From the NCBI GenBank assembly GCA_001586965.3, contig LUCW03000295.1:1-20000 (forward strand): a stretch of DNA of 20,000 nt, given 5' to 3'. This DNA is from Sphaeroforma sirkka (Eukaryota; Opisthokonta; Ichthyosporea; Ichthyophonida). Below the pieces are notes generated by a model that saw nothing but the letters and a program-made list of their open reading frames with translations, made no database searches and was not told the origin of the DNA. The translations under genes and the position numbers were made by a program. Shown here one piece after another: positions 8,483-16,232 of the stretch (position 1 is its first letter; each line of letters starts with the position of its first letter).

Positions 8483-8890
8483 TTTTTTGTGCTCAAGTAA
8501 ACAGGGGTAAACAACGTTCTGCATATGCTCGATCTTTTGTAGCCACCGGGTAGCGTGTTTCTCGGGCGCAGTTTTATCAAACGTTGCTTGTAATTCACTA
8601 TAGCGGCCAAAGAAATGGTGAAACGGGAGTGTTCCAGTATGAGGATTCATGCAGTTATTCATTTGAGTCTGAACCCATTTCAAATGATAAGGCCACATAA
8701 CCTCAACGTCGTCTAGTGCGGTACGCAAGAGTTTCTTAAGTTCTCTATGACGTGTCTCATTTGCACCCTGCATTTGAGGTTTGTAAGGAACACCACGCCT
8801 ATGGGTCATGCCTGATACGAGTATAAGTGCCTCCATTACGTCGGTACAAAACTCACTACCGTTATCAGAACATAGTACTCGGGGGAAAAC
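8468..8890 (-). pseudogene. integrase catalytic core, second half, copy R
   Basis: Resumes the integrase after the frameshift near 8887 with PRVLCSDNGSEF (second catalytic Asp) and QGANETRHRELKKLL (catalytic Glu). Exactly 35 residues lie between the Asp and the Glu, the DD35E spacing of retroviral and Ty3-type integrases. Core helices follow (WVQTQMNNCMN, LPFHHFFGRYSEL). The frame is lost again at the T6 run at 8483-8488 (VVYPCLLEHKK). The upstream part of this open frame, above about 8890, is out of register and not coding. Confidence 0.88.
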
Positions 8891-9518
8891 CAAAGTCATT
8901 GAAGACGTGATAGCATAATTCTGCCACTGCTTGTGGACGTTTGTTCGGTATTGCATAAAGCAAGTTATAGCCCGAAGCCACACATAAGAAATGACAGATA
9001 TATACATCGCCAGTATGCTTGGATTGCGGGAGTTTAACCAAATCGACTATGACTCGGCGCATCGGTTGGTCTTCTGTCACACTTTTTAGGGGTGCCCAAC
9101 CGTATCGCTTGATCTGGTTCTTTTCACAATCAGTACAGCGTCGGTATACTTCACGTATGGTTTCTTTCAGCGCCGGGTGATCAAGCCCTGCACGAATAGC
9201 CATTTTATAAGTATGCTCATATGCTCGATGCGTTAAATTATGTATAATTTTAACTCTACTTTCGAGCTCCTCTAAGTCAGTCAGATTCTGCGTAACGCTG
9301 GCTGGATGAACCATAGTCCTGTTGGAAAGGGCAACCTCAGTATCAGGAGGGGTAGACTCCTGAGATACATAATTGACAACATTGGATTGTTGAAGTATCT
9401 TCTTCAGTTGTTTCGCAACTCCTGGCTGTTCTTTAAGCAGCGCTTTAAGTAGTTGAGTGCGAGCTTCAGGTTCTCTTAGAGTTTTGAGTCTTTGATCCAT
9501 GGCCTTAGCTAGTTCCAT
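8865..9518 (-). pseudogene. integrase N-terminal half, copy R (zinc-binding region and first catalytic Asp)
   Basis: The segment starts MELAKAMDQRLK. Residues 1-90 are a charged helical extension. A His-rich stretch (HNLTHRAYEH, about 93-102) followed by RRCTDC (Cys128, Cys131) forms the HHCC-type zinc-binding region. VIVDLVKLP supplies the first catalytic Asp (D159) and is followed by the core strand FLCVASGYNLLYAI. The true protein ends near 8887 (DFGFP): an extra A in the run at about 8885 shifts the frame, and the last residues before the stop at 8865 are off-frame. The second catalytic Asp and the Glu therefore lie in the next segment. Confidence 0.88.
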
Positions 9519-9718
9519 GTTTTTTACGATCTAATGCCGTTTCAATCGGCATTACCTCGACTGCAATCTTGTTGGGTGCATGTGTTGTACGAGTCTTGAG
9601 CTTTTGTTCAAACTCTTTTAGACTCCTCTAGTTTAGCTAAGAATTCGGTTGAGGTTTCCACTTAGTGGTACCTGCAGGACCGATGCGACAAACAATGGTG
9701 TGTTTCCAAGGTGTCTTC
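9519..9718 (-). pseudogene. pol linker between Dam-like domain and integrase, copy R
   Basis: Encodes, in broken frames, the same charged segment seen more clearly in copy L at 2440-2673 (IKKTPWKHTIVCRIG, then a Lys/Glu-rich stretch). It ends at an A6 run at 9522-9527, just upstream of the integrase Met at 9518. Copy L has A4 at the equivalent place, and only A5 would join the two frames. I recognise no catalytic motif. Confidence 0.6.
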
Positions 9719-10057
9719 TTAATAGAATAGGATCCTTGATACAAAAAACGTGTCGGTTTCACGGTCGACATAAATAGGTTCGTCTTGAATCATATTAATT
9801 AAATCACGTATCCATGGGTCGGAGTTACGTAAGGGACAACACAGCGTAATGGTAGATTTAGTAATATTAACATAATTTAACAACTGTGCGATAAGTTGGC
9901 AAGGTGGGTTAGCCCACGCATTATGCTTTGATAAGTCAAGCTGAAATGCATCACCTTTAGGATGAGTCAACGACCTATATTCAGAAACCTGTTTGTTATG
10001 TTCTGCGGCGAACATATCAACAGTAAATGGACCCCATCGTGATTGAGCGAGGTTAAA
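9719..10057 (-). pseudogene. Dam/N6-adenine-methyltransferase-like domain of pol, copy R
   Basis: Continues the pol frame past the UGA at 10058. It reads WGPFTVDMFAAEHNKQ, then GDAFQLDLSKHNAWANPPC, then CCPLRNSDPWIRDLI. The order Asp-Phe-Ala / Asn / Tyr, followed by Trp-x-Asn-Pro-Pro and a later Pro-Trp, resembles phage-type Dam N6-adenine methyltransferases and the comparable domain of DIRS-type elements. In those families the (D/N)PP(Y/F) motif binds the target adenine. Here the fourth residue is Cys rather than aromatic, so activity is doubtful. The frame is lost near 9745, where an A run differs from copy L. The alternative is a second, decayed RNase H-like or purely structural 'connection' domain. 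Confidence 0.6.
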
Positions 10058-11818
10058 TCATTTCTTATTTAGCATCCAATCGGTTGCTAATAACTCCTTG
10101 ACTGTTTTCTGGTAGTCGGGCACAAGTCGAGAGAGCATGTCAGGAAGATGGTTATGTATTTCTGGTATGTGTGTTATATTAAAAGCGAACTTGGCAATAA
10201 TGTCATGCCAGCGGCTTACCAACTGTGAATCAGGGTTCATATCTTTTAAGTATGTTAAAGACTTTTGATCACAGGCGACAGTAAAGTAACTTCCATAAAG
10301 GTAGTCTTTAAACTGTCTTAGCGCAGTAACTATAGCAAGGAGCTCTTGTTTAACGGTAGGGTAATTCCGTTGACTCTTATTATAACTCTTGCTAAAGAAT
10401 TGTATGTAGCGCGGTTTACCATTTATCGTTTGGTAAAGCACTCCACCTACCGCTCGATCTGAAGCGTCGGTTGCTACTTGGAATGGGACACCATCCACAG
10501 GGTACTGCATGATGGGTGCGTCCATTACTTTACTTTTGACTAGTTTAAATGCATCATCACATTCTTTAGTCCAAAGCTTTCCCAAAGGTCCTTTGTGCAG
10601 CCGTAGGTGACTGAAAGGCTTTAAGTAATGAGAAAGATGCGGTACCGAATCCGAGAAGAAGTTAACAAACCCACACACAGAGTTCACATCTCTTCCAGTA
10701 ATCGGATGTTCATGTGCTGTCTTTGTAAAGATAACCATATCATCTAAATAGACTGATACGTTATACGACAGGTCCGCAAATAGTTCCATCATAACTTGTT
10801 GGAAGAAAGAAGGTAACATGTGTAAGCCTTCAGGTGCACCTTTAAACTGGTACTTCTTACCTTGCCAAGTAAAGGAAAAGTATTTCCTATGAGGCTCATA
10901 TATCTGTAGTTGATGGAATGCAGCTTTTAAGTCTATCTTGGAAAAGATAGTCGCACCCTCCATTTTGCGTAGTATCTCGCTTATCTTAGGTAAGGGAAAA
11001 CTATGTTGCGGAATTAGTTTGTTGATTGGCGACAGGTCTAGTACTACTCTTGTTTTACTAAACGTTCCATCAGATTTATATTGATCGACCGCTAAAAGAG
11101 CTAAGTTAACTGGGGTTGCATCATAATTGATTTCAATTAGACCCTGTTTTAACCAATCTTCGATTTGGGTTTTGACAACGTCTTTGTGTCTCCAACTCAC
11201 GTAGTTATGTGAAGGACACTTTAACTTAGAGAAGTCGACGTTTGTTAAGCCAAGTCTAATGTACCCATTAGAGAACTTAAACATACACCAGTCAGTTATT
11301 GCAATCTTCCTGTTTTGTATAATTAAGTCCATAATTATATCGGTGAAGTGCGGAATCATATCCTTTGCTTCACCTTCCGGAGATTTAGGTATCTTTAACA
11401 TATTATCATCTGACTGATCTTTATTCGGGTCTAGCCCATTAGGCAGACCAGTGAGTGTTATACCTAAACTGAGAAGATCAGTCATACCTATAATTAAATC
11501 GTATTTCTGAGACATGTCAGTAACGATTAGGTGAGTCTTCACTTCTCTTCTATCTAACAGCATTATGTGTGCATAGTCAATGGCTTGTTCGCAAGTAGTA
11601 ACTTTGCCATTTCCCAAGATTAAATCAGTTGTTTCGTTATGAACAGCCATATCTGTAGCGTAGGCTACTCGGCGTGAGATAGCAGAGACTTCAGCCCCTG
11701 GATCAAATAGTGCCATAACTATTTCTCCATTTACGAAAACTGCTTGAAGGATACGTTCATCTCCTTTGGTATGAATTTTATTGAACATTTTCTCATAATC
11801 TTGCTCTAGTGCGCACAT
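10058..11818 (-). CDS. pol: pol: aspartic protease, reverse transcriptase and RNase H of copy R (586 codons; RT internally deleted)
   Basis: Protease: ALFDPGAEVSAIS at about residues 36-48 is the active-site motif, with DPG in place of the usual DTG/DSG; DLIIGMTDL at about 107-115 is the second conserved element. RT spans about 218-400: VVLDLSPINK, FSKIDLKAAFHQL (about 292-304), GAPEGL (about 327-332) and the catalytic YLDD at 357-360. RNase H: TDAS (D451), E492, CDQKSL (D517) and LPDMLSR (D560) supply the DEDD residues. Compared with copy L, 57 residues are missing right after the YLDD strand, including the LLGY primer-grip region. RT is therefore almost certainly inactive although the frame is open. 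It ends at a UGA where copy L has Trp (TGG), and the frame stays open beyond it. The first Met (MCALEQD) follows the second junction UGA by three codons. Confidence 0.93.
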   Translation of the reverse strand: MCALEQDYEKMFNKIHTKGDERILQAVFVNGEIVMALFDPGAEVSAISRRVAYATDMAVHNETTDLILGNGKVTTCEQAIDYAHIMLLDRREVKTHLIVTDMSQKYDLIIGMTDLLSLGITLTGLPNGLDPNKDQSDDNMLKIPKSPEGEAKDMIPHFTDIIMDLIIQNRKIAITDWCMFKFSNGYIRLGLTNVDFSKLKCPSHNYVSWRHKDVVKTQIEDWLKQGLIEINYDATPVNLALLAVDQYKSDGTFSKTRVVLDLSPINKLIPQHSFPLPKISEILRKMEGATIFSKIDLKAAFHQLQIYEPHRKYFSFTWQGKKYQFKGAPEGLHMLPSFFQQVMMELFADLSYNVSVYLDDMVIFTKTAHEHPITGRDVNSVCGFVNFFSDSVPHLSHYLKPFSHLRLHKGPLGKLWTKECDDAFKLVKSKVMDAPIMQYPVDGVPFQVATDASDRAVGGVLYQTINGKPRYIQFFSKSYNKSQRNYPTVKQELLAIVTALRQFKDYLYGSYFTVACDQKSLTYLKDMNPDSQLVSRWHDIIAKFAFNITHIPEIHNHLPDMLSRLVPDYQKTVKELLATDWMLNKK

Positions 11819-11824
11819 ATGGTA

Positions 11825-11953
11825 CTGTCAGTGCTTAACTTGGACGCCCGGTAAGTCCTTGCAATCCTCTTTGTGCCAACCGTTAGTACCCTTGCAAGTA
11901 GCTCACTCTTTCATATAGTGTCCAAAATCTGGCTTGCCTGGTGCACACTTAAC
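11825..11953 (-). other. gag-pol junction of copy R with two in-frame UGA codons; candidate 129-nt intron
   Basis: UGA codons at 11903-11905 and 11828-11830 lie in the same frame, 25 codons apart, and the protease frame that follows is also in this frame. A segment with GTTAAG as possible donor (from 11953), TACTAAC as possible branch site (11882-11888) and CAG as acceptor (ending 11825) is exactly 129 nt, a multiple of three. Its removal would delete both stops and fuse Gag to Pol without a frame change. The branch-to-acceptor spacing of about 57 nt is longer than usual, so splicing is a hypothesis; UGA readthrough is the alternative. Confidence 0.35.
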
Positions 11954-13036
11954 AGGGTCGTGTCTACCATTCCACTTGCCATTACGTTTTGTGAGGTTGT
12001 AACCACACTTCATGCAAGGCGCTCTCACCTTCTTATCACCTTTCGGTTCGGTAGAAGTAGAGCCAGTACCCCCTCCAGTAGTAGTGCGAGGTTTCTTAGT
12101 ACTACGCGCAGTATTAGTCTCTACTGCGTTTCGCTTAGTGGGCTGGGTGTAGCTCGTGGTACTAAGTACTCTAGTAGAGGAATTGGTATGCTTGTGTACT
12201 ATCTTCTCAAAGACAGACCAAGGCATAGATCGCAAATCACCATAGGCGATGATGTCATCATTGACTTTCTTAAAGAGGTTAGCTCCCAGAGTCTCCATCA
12301 TCTGACAAATTAATAAATATTCGCCAGTATAGGTACGACCACCCATCCGAGTATTCATATGTGTCATATGAGCTAGAGCACCTCGAATAGTGGTATCGTT
12401 CGCAAAGAACTTGCGAGACTCTAGAAGTTCACGGTCCCGTGCATCTTCAAAAAAGGTGTTAAGTATATTATCACGCAACTGGTGCCAGGGTAGGGCTTTC
12501 CAGTTGGGCTCATGAGCCTTCAAGATAGTTCGCCATTCACCTGGCTCACAGAAATGAATAAAGGCATTCATCATCTGCTTATCCCTAAGGCTGGCAGACT
12601 CCTTAAGTTGGTCGAAGGCCTTCAGTGTCTCCACTGTACTCTCATTAGTAGAGAAATCGACCTCAGCCTGCGCGTTACCTAGCTGCTTTATAAAGCTTGG
12701 TTCTAAGTGTTCACGAGGCTCATGCTCAGTGCTACGGGCTGCTAGTGCCAAGATGGTGTCTATTTCCTTTCTCTTGTTATCGATTAGATAGCGAATGTTA
12801 TCCGCTTTCCTATCGTCAAGGTTAGAGTCATTCAATAGACGGTCCTCAAGGACTTGCATACCAGAGCGTAATAGCCTGAGACGAGTATGTCTGGTTCTCA
12901 CTTCCTCATCCTCAGGATTAGAGCGGGAACTCTCTAACGAGGTACTGGTGTAGCGATTGCCAAAATCGTGATTACCCGGGTTAGTTGGCAAATGAGGGTC
13001 GATATTACGAGGATGATAAGCCTCATCGAGTTCCAT
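11903..13036 (-). CDS. gag: gag C-terminal part, copy R (capsid/nucleocapsid-like, 377 codons)
   Basis: The longest uninterrupted Gag stretch. From its first Met (MELDEAYHPRN) it has an Arg/Glu-rich, likely coiled-coil region at about residues 40-110, then a capsid-like helical region at about 120-270 with Trp-rich spots (EPGEWRTIL, NWKALPWHQLRDNILNTFF) typical of Ty3/Gypsy retrotransposon Gag. A basic Ser/Thr-rich tail with KRNAVE and KKPRTTT follows. It ends in a Cys/His-rich segment (CMKCGYN, VKCAPGK, HYMKE) and UGA. The Cys/His pattern continues past the UGA (TCKGTNGWHKEDC), so the stop falls inside what looks like one zinc-binding module. The first Met is internal to the family's full Gag, whose N-terminal part lies at 13037-13828 in a shifted frame. 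Confidence 0.85.
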   Translation of the reverse strand: MELDEAYHPRNIDPHLPTNPGNHDFGNRYTSTSLESSRSNPEDEEVRTRHTRLRLLRSGMQVLEDRLLNDSNLDDRKADNIRYLIDNKRKEIDTILALAARSTEHEPREHLEPSFIKQLGNAQAEVDFSTNESTVETLKAFDQLKESASLRDKQMMNAFIHFCEPGEWRTILKAHEPNWKALPWHQLRDNILNTFFEDARDRELLESRKFFANDTTIRGALAHMTHMNTRMGGRTYTGEYLLICQMMETLGANLFKKVNDDIIAYGDLRSMPWSVFEKIVHKHTNSSTRVLSTTSYTQPTKRNAVETNTARSTKKPRTTTGGGTGSTSTEPKGDKKVRAPCMKCGYNLTKRNGKWNGRHDPVKCAPGKPDFGHYMKE

Positions 13037-13828
13037 ACGATCATATCCTCTGACAGGGTTAGGTTTGTCAAGAGGATGGTCAATAATTTTGAAATATTTT
13101 CTCTCTCGCCAGTGGTAACTGACTTAGTAGTAAACATACTGGCTGGTAAACCAGTCGGTCTCGGGTTCGAAACTGGGCCCGAATTTTTCTTCTTCTTCGG
13201 TATAGGAAGAATATCAGCCAAGTGAGACACGATAGAGGGGTCCACAACTGCTGCTGTCGCTAGCTCCTTCAAGAGCGGTTTAGTGCGGTTCAATTGGCGT
13301 TGAGATTGAGAGGATCCAACCACTCGTTGTCGAGTTATGGCGTCCTCAGCTTCGGCCCCAAGATTTGAGCTGAATGGAATGGCTTCTTCATCGATGGCGA
13401 AACCGAAATTTTCGGACAGGTCTAATACTTCCTTTTCACTCCGGATTTGTGCTGGAGTGTCCTTTAGATGTGGAGTTATAATGCCCCCGACATTCGTATC
13501 CACGAGCCTTTCGACGTTTATCCCCAATATTTGACGGCACGTGGTCAGGGGGCAAGCTGGGGTCCTGAGCTTCACTCCTAGGTGATACACGGACGCTGGC
13601 GAGCCTTTCCGTGGTAGTAGATACCTCTTCTTCCAAGGCTTTAGGATCCGACGAGTCATCCTCAGAATAATCCTCTGTAGCAACCTCAGAATTTGCTTCC
13701 CGAACAGTTTCCTCGGCAGGCTCAACTCCAGACAAGCTAGGTGTTTCCACAGGGACCTCAGGAACCTCGGCAGGTTTAGCAGGCTTAGAGCTAGCGGCTC
13801 CCTTGCCTTTAGAAGTACCCTTAGCCAT
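13037..13828 (-). pseudogene. gag: gag N-terminal part, copy R (frameshifted)
   Basis: Starts MAKGTSKGKGAASSK, a small basic Lys/Ser/Ala/Pro segment, then becomes strongly acidic (SEDDSSDPKALEEE), as in many disordered Gag N-termini. The frame from the ATG is lost near 13506, where copy R lacks 8 bases present in copy L. The continuation (VDTNVGGII and on) is open in another frame down through the tRNA-like insertion at 13120-13198, which in copy R is read in frame as KKKKNSGPVSNPRPTGLPA. The frame breaks again near 13082, where about 30 bases present in copy L are missing. I infer that Gag of the family spans both segments. No catalytic motif is expected in this part. Confidence 0.75.
13120..13198 (+). 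repeat. tRNA-like (SINE-type) insertion inside gag, copy R
   Basis: Same element as at 6247-6317. A box TGACTTAGTAGT (two mismatches) and B box GGTTCGAAACT are 44 bases apart, the spacing of a class I tRNA. ACTGG/CCAGT (13138-13142 with 13151-13155) forms a 5-bp stem around CTGGTAAA, one base longer than a normal anticodon loop and reminiscent of a Thr (GGT) loop. T5 at 13194-13198. The minus-strand gag frame reads straight through it in this copy. Confidence 0.6.
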
Positions 13829-13935
13829 AGTATTTGCTGGATAGTAAATCGATGTCAGACAGTCTAGAAGCAGTACACTACTGTAACTACTAGATAACTG
13901 AAAAATATGTAAACTTCGACGGAAATTACTAGGTT
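13829..13935 (-). other. Leader between LTR 3 and gag (copy R)
   Basis: About 107 bases separate the LTR from the gag ATG at 13828. In the usual design the primer-binding site lies just after the LTR. No TGG-initiated tRNA-complementary stretch is visible at the apparent border, and because LTR 1 is cut by the window edge the border itself is uncertain. An upstream in-frame Met exists, with a reading frame open into the LTR, but the ATG at 13828 starts the compositionally distinct gag protein. Confidence 0.4.
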
Positions 13936-14502
13936 TCAAACTATATTAAACTAAAATACAATTTAGTCAGTTAGGATTTAGCAGTGGTAGCTTGTGTAAG
14001 AATGATCGGGACTGCCTCTTGTTAAGAGCCTAAATATCCTCGATCACACAGGGCGTACCTCTAGCTGTTCTTTATTGAATAATTTTCACTAGAAGTACTA
14101 AGTGTTCATGACCACTTGCCTAATTTGTAAATAGACATAATAACGCAAGTCACGTTAATACATTAGCTGATATAAATAAAGTTCCATCTGAAGAAAAGTT
14201 AAAAAAAGAAAAAGACTTATTGGATTTTGGAGATTGGCGGGAGAACCAAAATCTATAAATAGTAGTTCGGAGATTATAAAATTTAGTTTATAAAATCCTA
14301 CATCTATTAATGTCTCAAATAGGTCCAAGTAGATGAGTCATACCAAATACTCAGGCTATTGGAGCCATCAAAGTGAATTTAGAACACTTTGGAAATATTG
14401 GAAAAAGAGCTTGTACTAAATTATTTAAAATACAAATAAAAACCAATGTATCATCTCAATTGATCTTGATATTTTAGACTGACCGGAGGCCGTATTTCTA
14501 CA
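13936..14502 (-). repeat. LTR 3 (upstream LTR of copy R, outer right end of the array)
   Basis: Matches the other two LTRs up to the CTACA at 14498-14502, after which the sequence becomes an unrelated CA/TA microsatellite. This fixes the U3 end of the element and confirms the TG terminus in transcription sense. It carries private substitutions near 14146, 14243, 14258, 14293, 14307 and 14451. Confidence 0.93.
14287..14292 (-). promoter_or_regulatory. TATA-like box in LTR 3
   Basis: The minus strand reads TATAAACTAAAT here, about 210 bases inside the LTR start and about 460 bases upstream of the gag ATG at 13828. That is a plausible U3 promoter position. The same motif is kept in LTR 1 (363-368) and LTR 2 (7426-7431). 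It is a short AT-rich match in AT-rich DNA. Confidence 0.35.
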
Positions 14503-14541
14503 CATGCATGCACACATACACACATACATATATACATACAT
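14503..14541. repeat. CA/TA-rich microsatellite at the insertion edge
   Basis: Begins at the base after LTR 3, with CATGCATGCACACATACA and then CATACATA repeats. The retrotransposon array apparently inserted into or beside this simple repeat. The matching half of any target duplication would lie left of base 1. Confidence 0.8.
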
Positions 14542-15863
14542 TCAAATTCCAAATTTTGAAGGCCATGAAAATATAATGCTCTTTATTGTACATTTTAGGA
14601 GGTTATATTTTTGTTTATATATACACATTTTTATATTTATATAAATCCAAAAAACAAAAAAAAGGGCATAAATACAAACCTAGAAATCAACTACAGTCAG
14701 TTCACACTCCACATGCCCACAGGCCTATCTGTCTTATAAAGTCTTATGGCCCTATCTCGTATCTGAGATTACTCTGAGTCTGAACTTTGGAGTCCGAGCA
14801 AATCGGTTCATACAGCGTTATAGTCGAAGCCAATATCAAGGCCAGAAATGAGAATTGTCTTTTGACCGCAAGTCCGCAACATCTCTCATCACATGTTCAC
14901 CAAGTCAACCAACAATAAGGCCGCTTTTTTCGCTGAGTGTTTCAATTTGAATAATTGGCAAAAGCGAGTCGTCCCAAAATAAACAAAAGGATTATATTGG
15001 ACCATAATTTCCAAACATTTCTATTGGATCCCATATATTGTTGTGAAATTTTGGCGGTCTCGAATACACGTCAGTTTGTTTGACACAATTGTAGAATATT
15101 TGTTTGTTGGTTACGTATATGTACGCACAGCAACACCATAGCGCTCCATCTGTTTATACACATCATCTTTTTAGGGTTTAGGGTTTGTTAATAGAACTGG
15201 AGAATACGTACAATACATAGTTTATATACAAATACAAGTGTCAAAATCTCAAAATACGCATGTGTTTGTTGTATGCTTTTTCACGCTCAAAAGCCAAAGA
15301 GTATTCCGAAATTAGAATGCTCTTTCTTCATTCATTTCTTTGTCAAAATGAAAAAGAGGGGTAACCCACTTTTTCATTTTCACAGAAATATACAACGAAA
15401 TGAAATACTGCTTCAATATTTTTACGTCGTAAAATGCAAAATTTGGAATTGGCAAAAGCAGCGGAATTGACAATTAATGAAATATTGAAGTTTTGAAATA
15501 CTGAAAAATGAATTTCAGAATTTCTGCAATATTTTGGAATTATGAAGAAATTATGGACTCGCGTAAAAAAATATGGATTTAGTTACCGGAGTAAGGTGTT
15601 TTGCTCTTTGTGTATTTATCATCACAGAATTTTCAAAAGATGTCTTTTCTCGTTGTTTTTGTCTTTCTTTTTCGGGAGATGTTTGCATTACGTTTGTGTT
15701 TTTAGGTTTTTTTGCTTTTTTTAAACAAATTAAAATATAATGCATTTTATAATATGTAATCTAATTCTTAAGTTTTTTGTTAGATCTAACATTTCACACA
15801 TTCAACCACTTTTAAATAGGAACTCGTTGCATTGTCCAGAGTAGCCAGTCAACCCGACTCCTA
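14542..15863. other. AT-rich flank with no supported gene
   Basis: Only short ORFs (65 codons or fewer) with low-complexity composition, such as Phe/Lys-rich runs, and no recognisable domain. It contains a short telomere-like repeat at 15170-15186. No tRNA boxes or other gene signal seen. Confidence 0.6.
15170..15186 (+). repeat. Short interstitial telomere-like repeat (TTTAGGG)2TTT
   Basis: Two perfect TTTAGGG units plus TTT. This is the plant/algal-type telomere heptamer; two units can arise by chance in AT-rich DNA. Confidence 0.5.
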
Positions 15864-15910
15864 CTCTCTCTTTAGAGCGAGAGAGAGAGAGAAAGAGAGA
15901 GTGAGAGATC
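15864..15910. repeat. CT tract facing a GA tract (hairpin-capable)
   Basis: CTCTCTC, then TTTAGAGC, then about 30 bases of GA repeat with two interruptions. The arms are complementary, so the tract can fold back. Confidence 0.75.
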
Positions 15911-16202
15911 ACGGGTCTTCAATTGTGGTTTTTATTGAATAACAAGCTGTAAACAAATCATAAATCTGTTATTTAAATAATAAATTAATTCGGGGAAGTG
16001 TTAGACATATCAAAAAGGTCATTGACTTATAGGGCCACCAGTACACCACTCCCAGCCAGGCGGCCCATATCTGCATGCCCCTTCAAAAGTGCTATCTATT
16101 TTTTTATTTAAAATAACATATTAAAAAACAAAACAAAAACAATTGCTTGTACATGTCCTAAAAACAAAAGACAAATAAAACTTGGGGATTTTTTTCTCAA
16201 TG
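15911..16202. other. AT-rich stretch with a short GC-rich island
   Basis: No gene supported. Around 16030-16080 a GC-rich island (GGGCCACC, CAGGCGGCCC) stands out from AT-rich DNA. Its ends GGGCC/GGCCC are complementary, and it may be a fragment of another repeat. Confidence 0.4.
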
Positions 16203-16232
16203 TCTCGGGCTCTCGGGCTCTCGGGCTCTCGG
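16203..16232 (+). repeat. Minisatellite (TCTCGGGC)3.75
   Basis: Three perfect 8-bp units plus six bases. Too short to be a coding repeat and not inside any open frame of note. Confidence 0.85.

Larger units (their letters stand above)
7074..14502 (-). mobile_element. Copy R: Ty3/Gypsy-type LTR retrotransposon, right member of the tandem pair, defective
   Basis: LTR 3 (13936-14502) is its upstream LTR and LTR 2 (7074-7645) its downstream LTR. The internal region is nearly identical to copy L throughout and has the same gene order. Gag-C through the methyltransferase-like domain (13036 down to 9719) is one frame broken only by UGA codons at 11903-11905, 11828-11830 and 10058-10060. Defects specific to this copy are an in-frame 171-bp deletion in RT near 10704, a UGA in place of the TGG of copy L at 10058, a 30-bp-scale loss near 13082, and frameshifts near 9745, 8887, 8485 and 8343. 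The right edge is sharp: identity with the other LTRs stops at 14502, where a CA/TA microsatellite begins. Confidence 0.94.

Noticed and set aside
11873..12313. 146-codon plus-strand ORF opposite gag
   Set aside because: It is the complement of the conserved Gag C-terminus. Its partner in copy L is broken into two, and the composition follows from the gag codons.
13037..13120. Continuation of the N-terminal gag frame past 13082 as protein (LTILLTNLTLSEDM)
   Set aside because: Copy L shows the true sequence in another frame (SSDATIDHP). The hydrophobic stretch is an out-of-frame reading after the copy R deletion, not a membrane segment.
919..14502. RIP-like mutation explaining the stops
   Set aside because: Differences between the copies run in both directions (A/G and C/T either way) and indels cause most breaks, so I see no one-sided C-to-T signature. 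A dinucleotide count would be needed to exclude it fully.
15170..15186. Chromosome end or telomere-healing site
   Set aside because: Only two heptamer units, embedded in ordinary flank with several kilobases of sequence on both sides.
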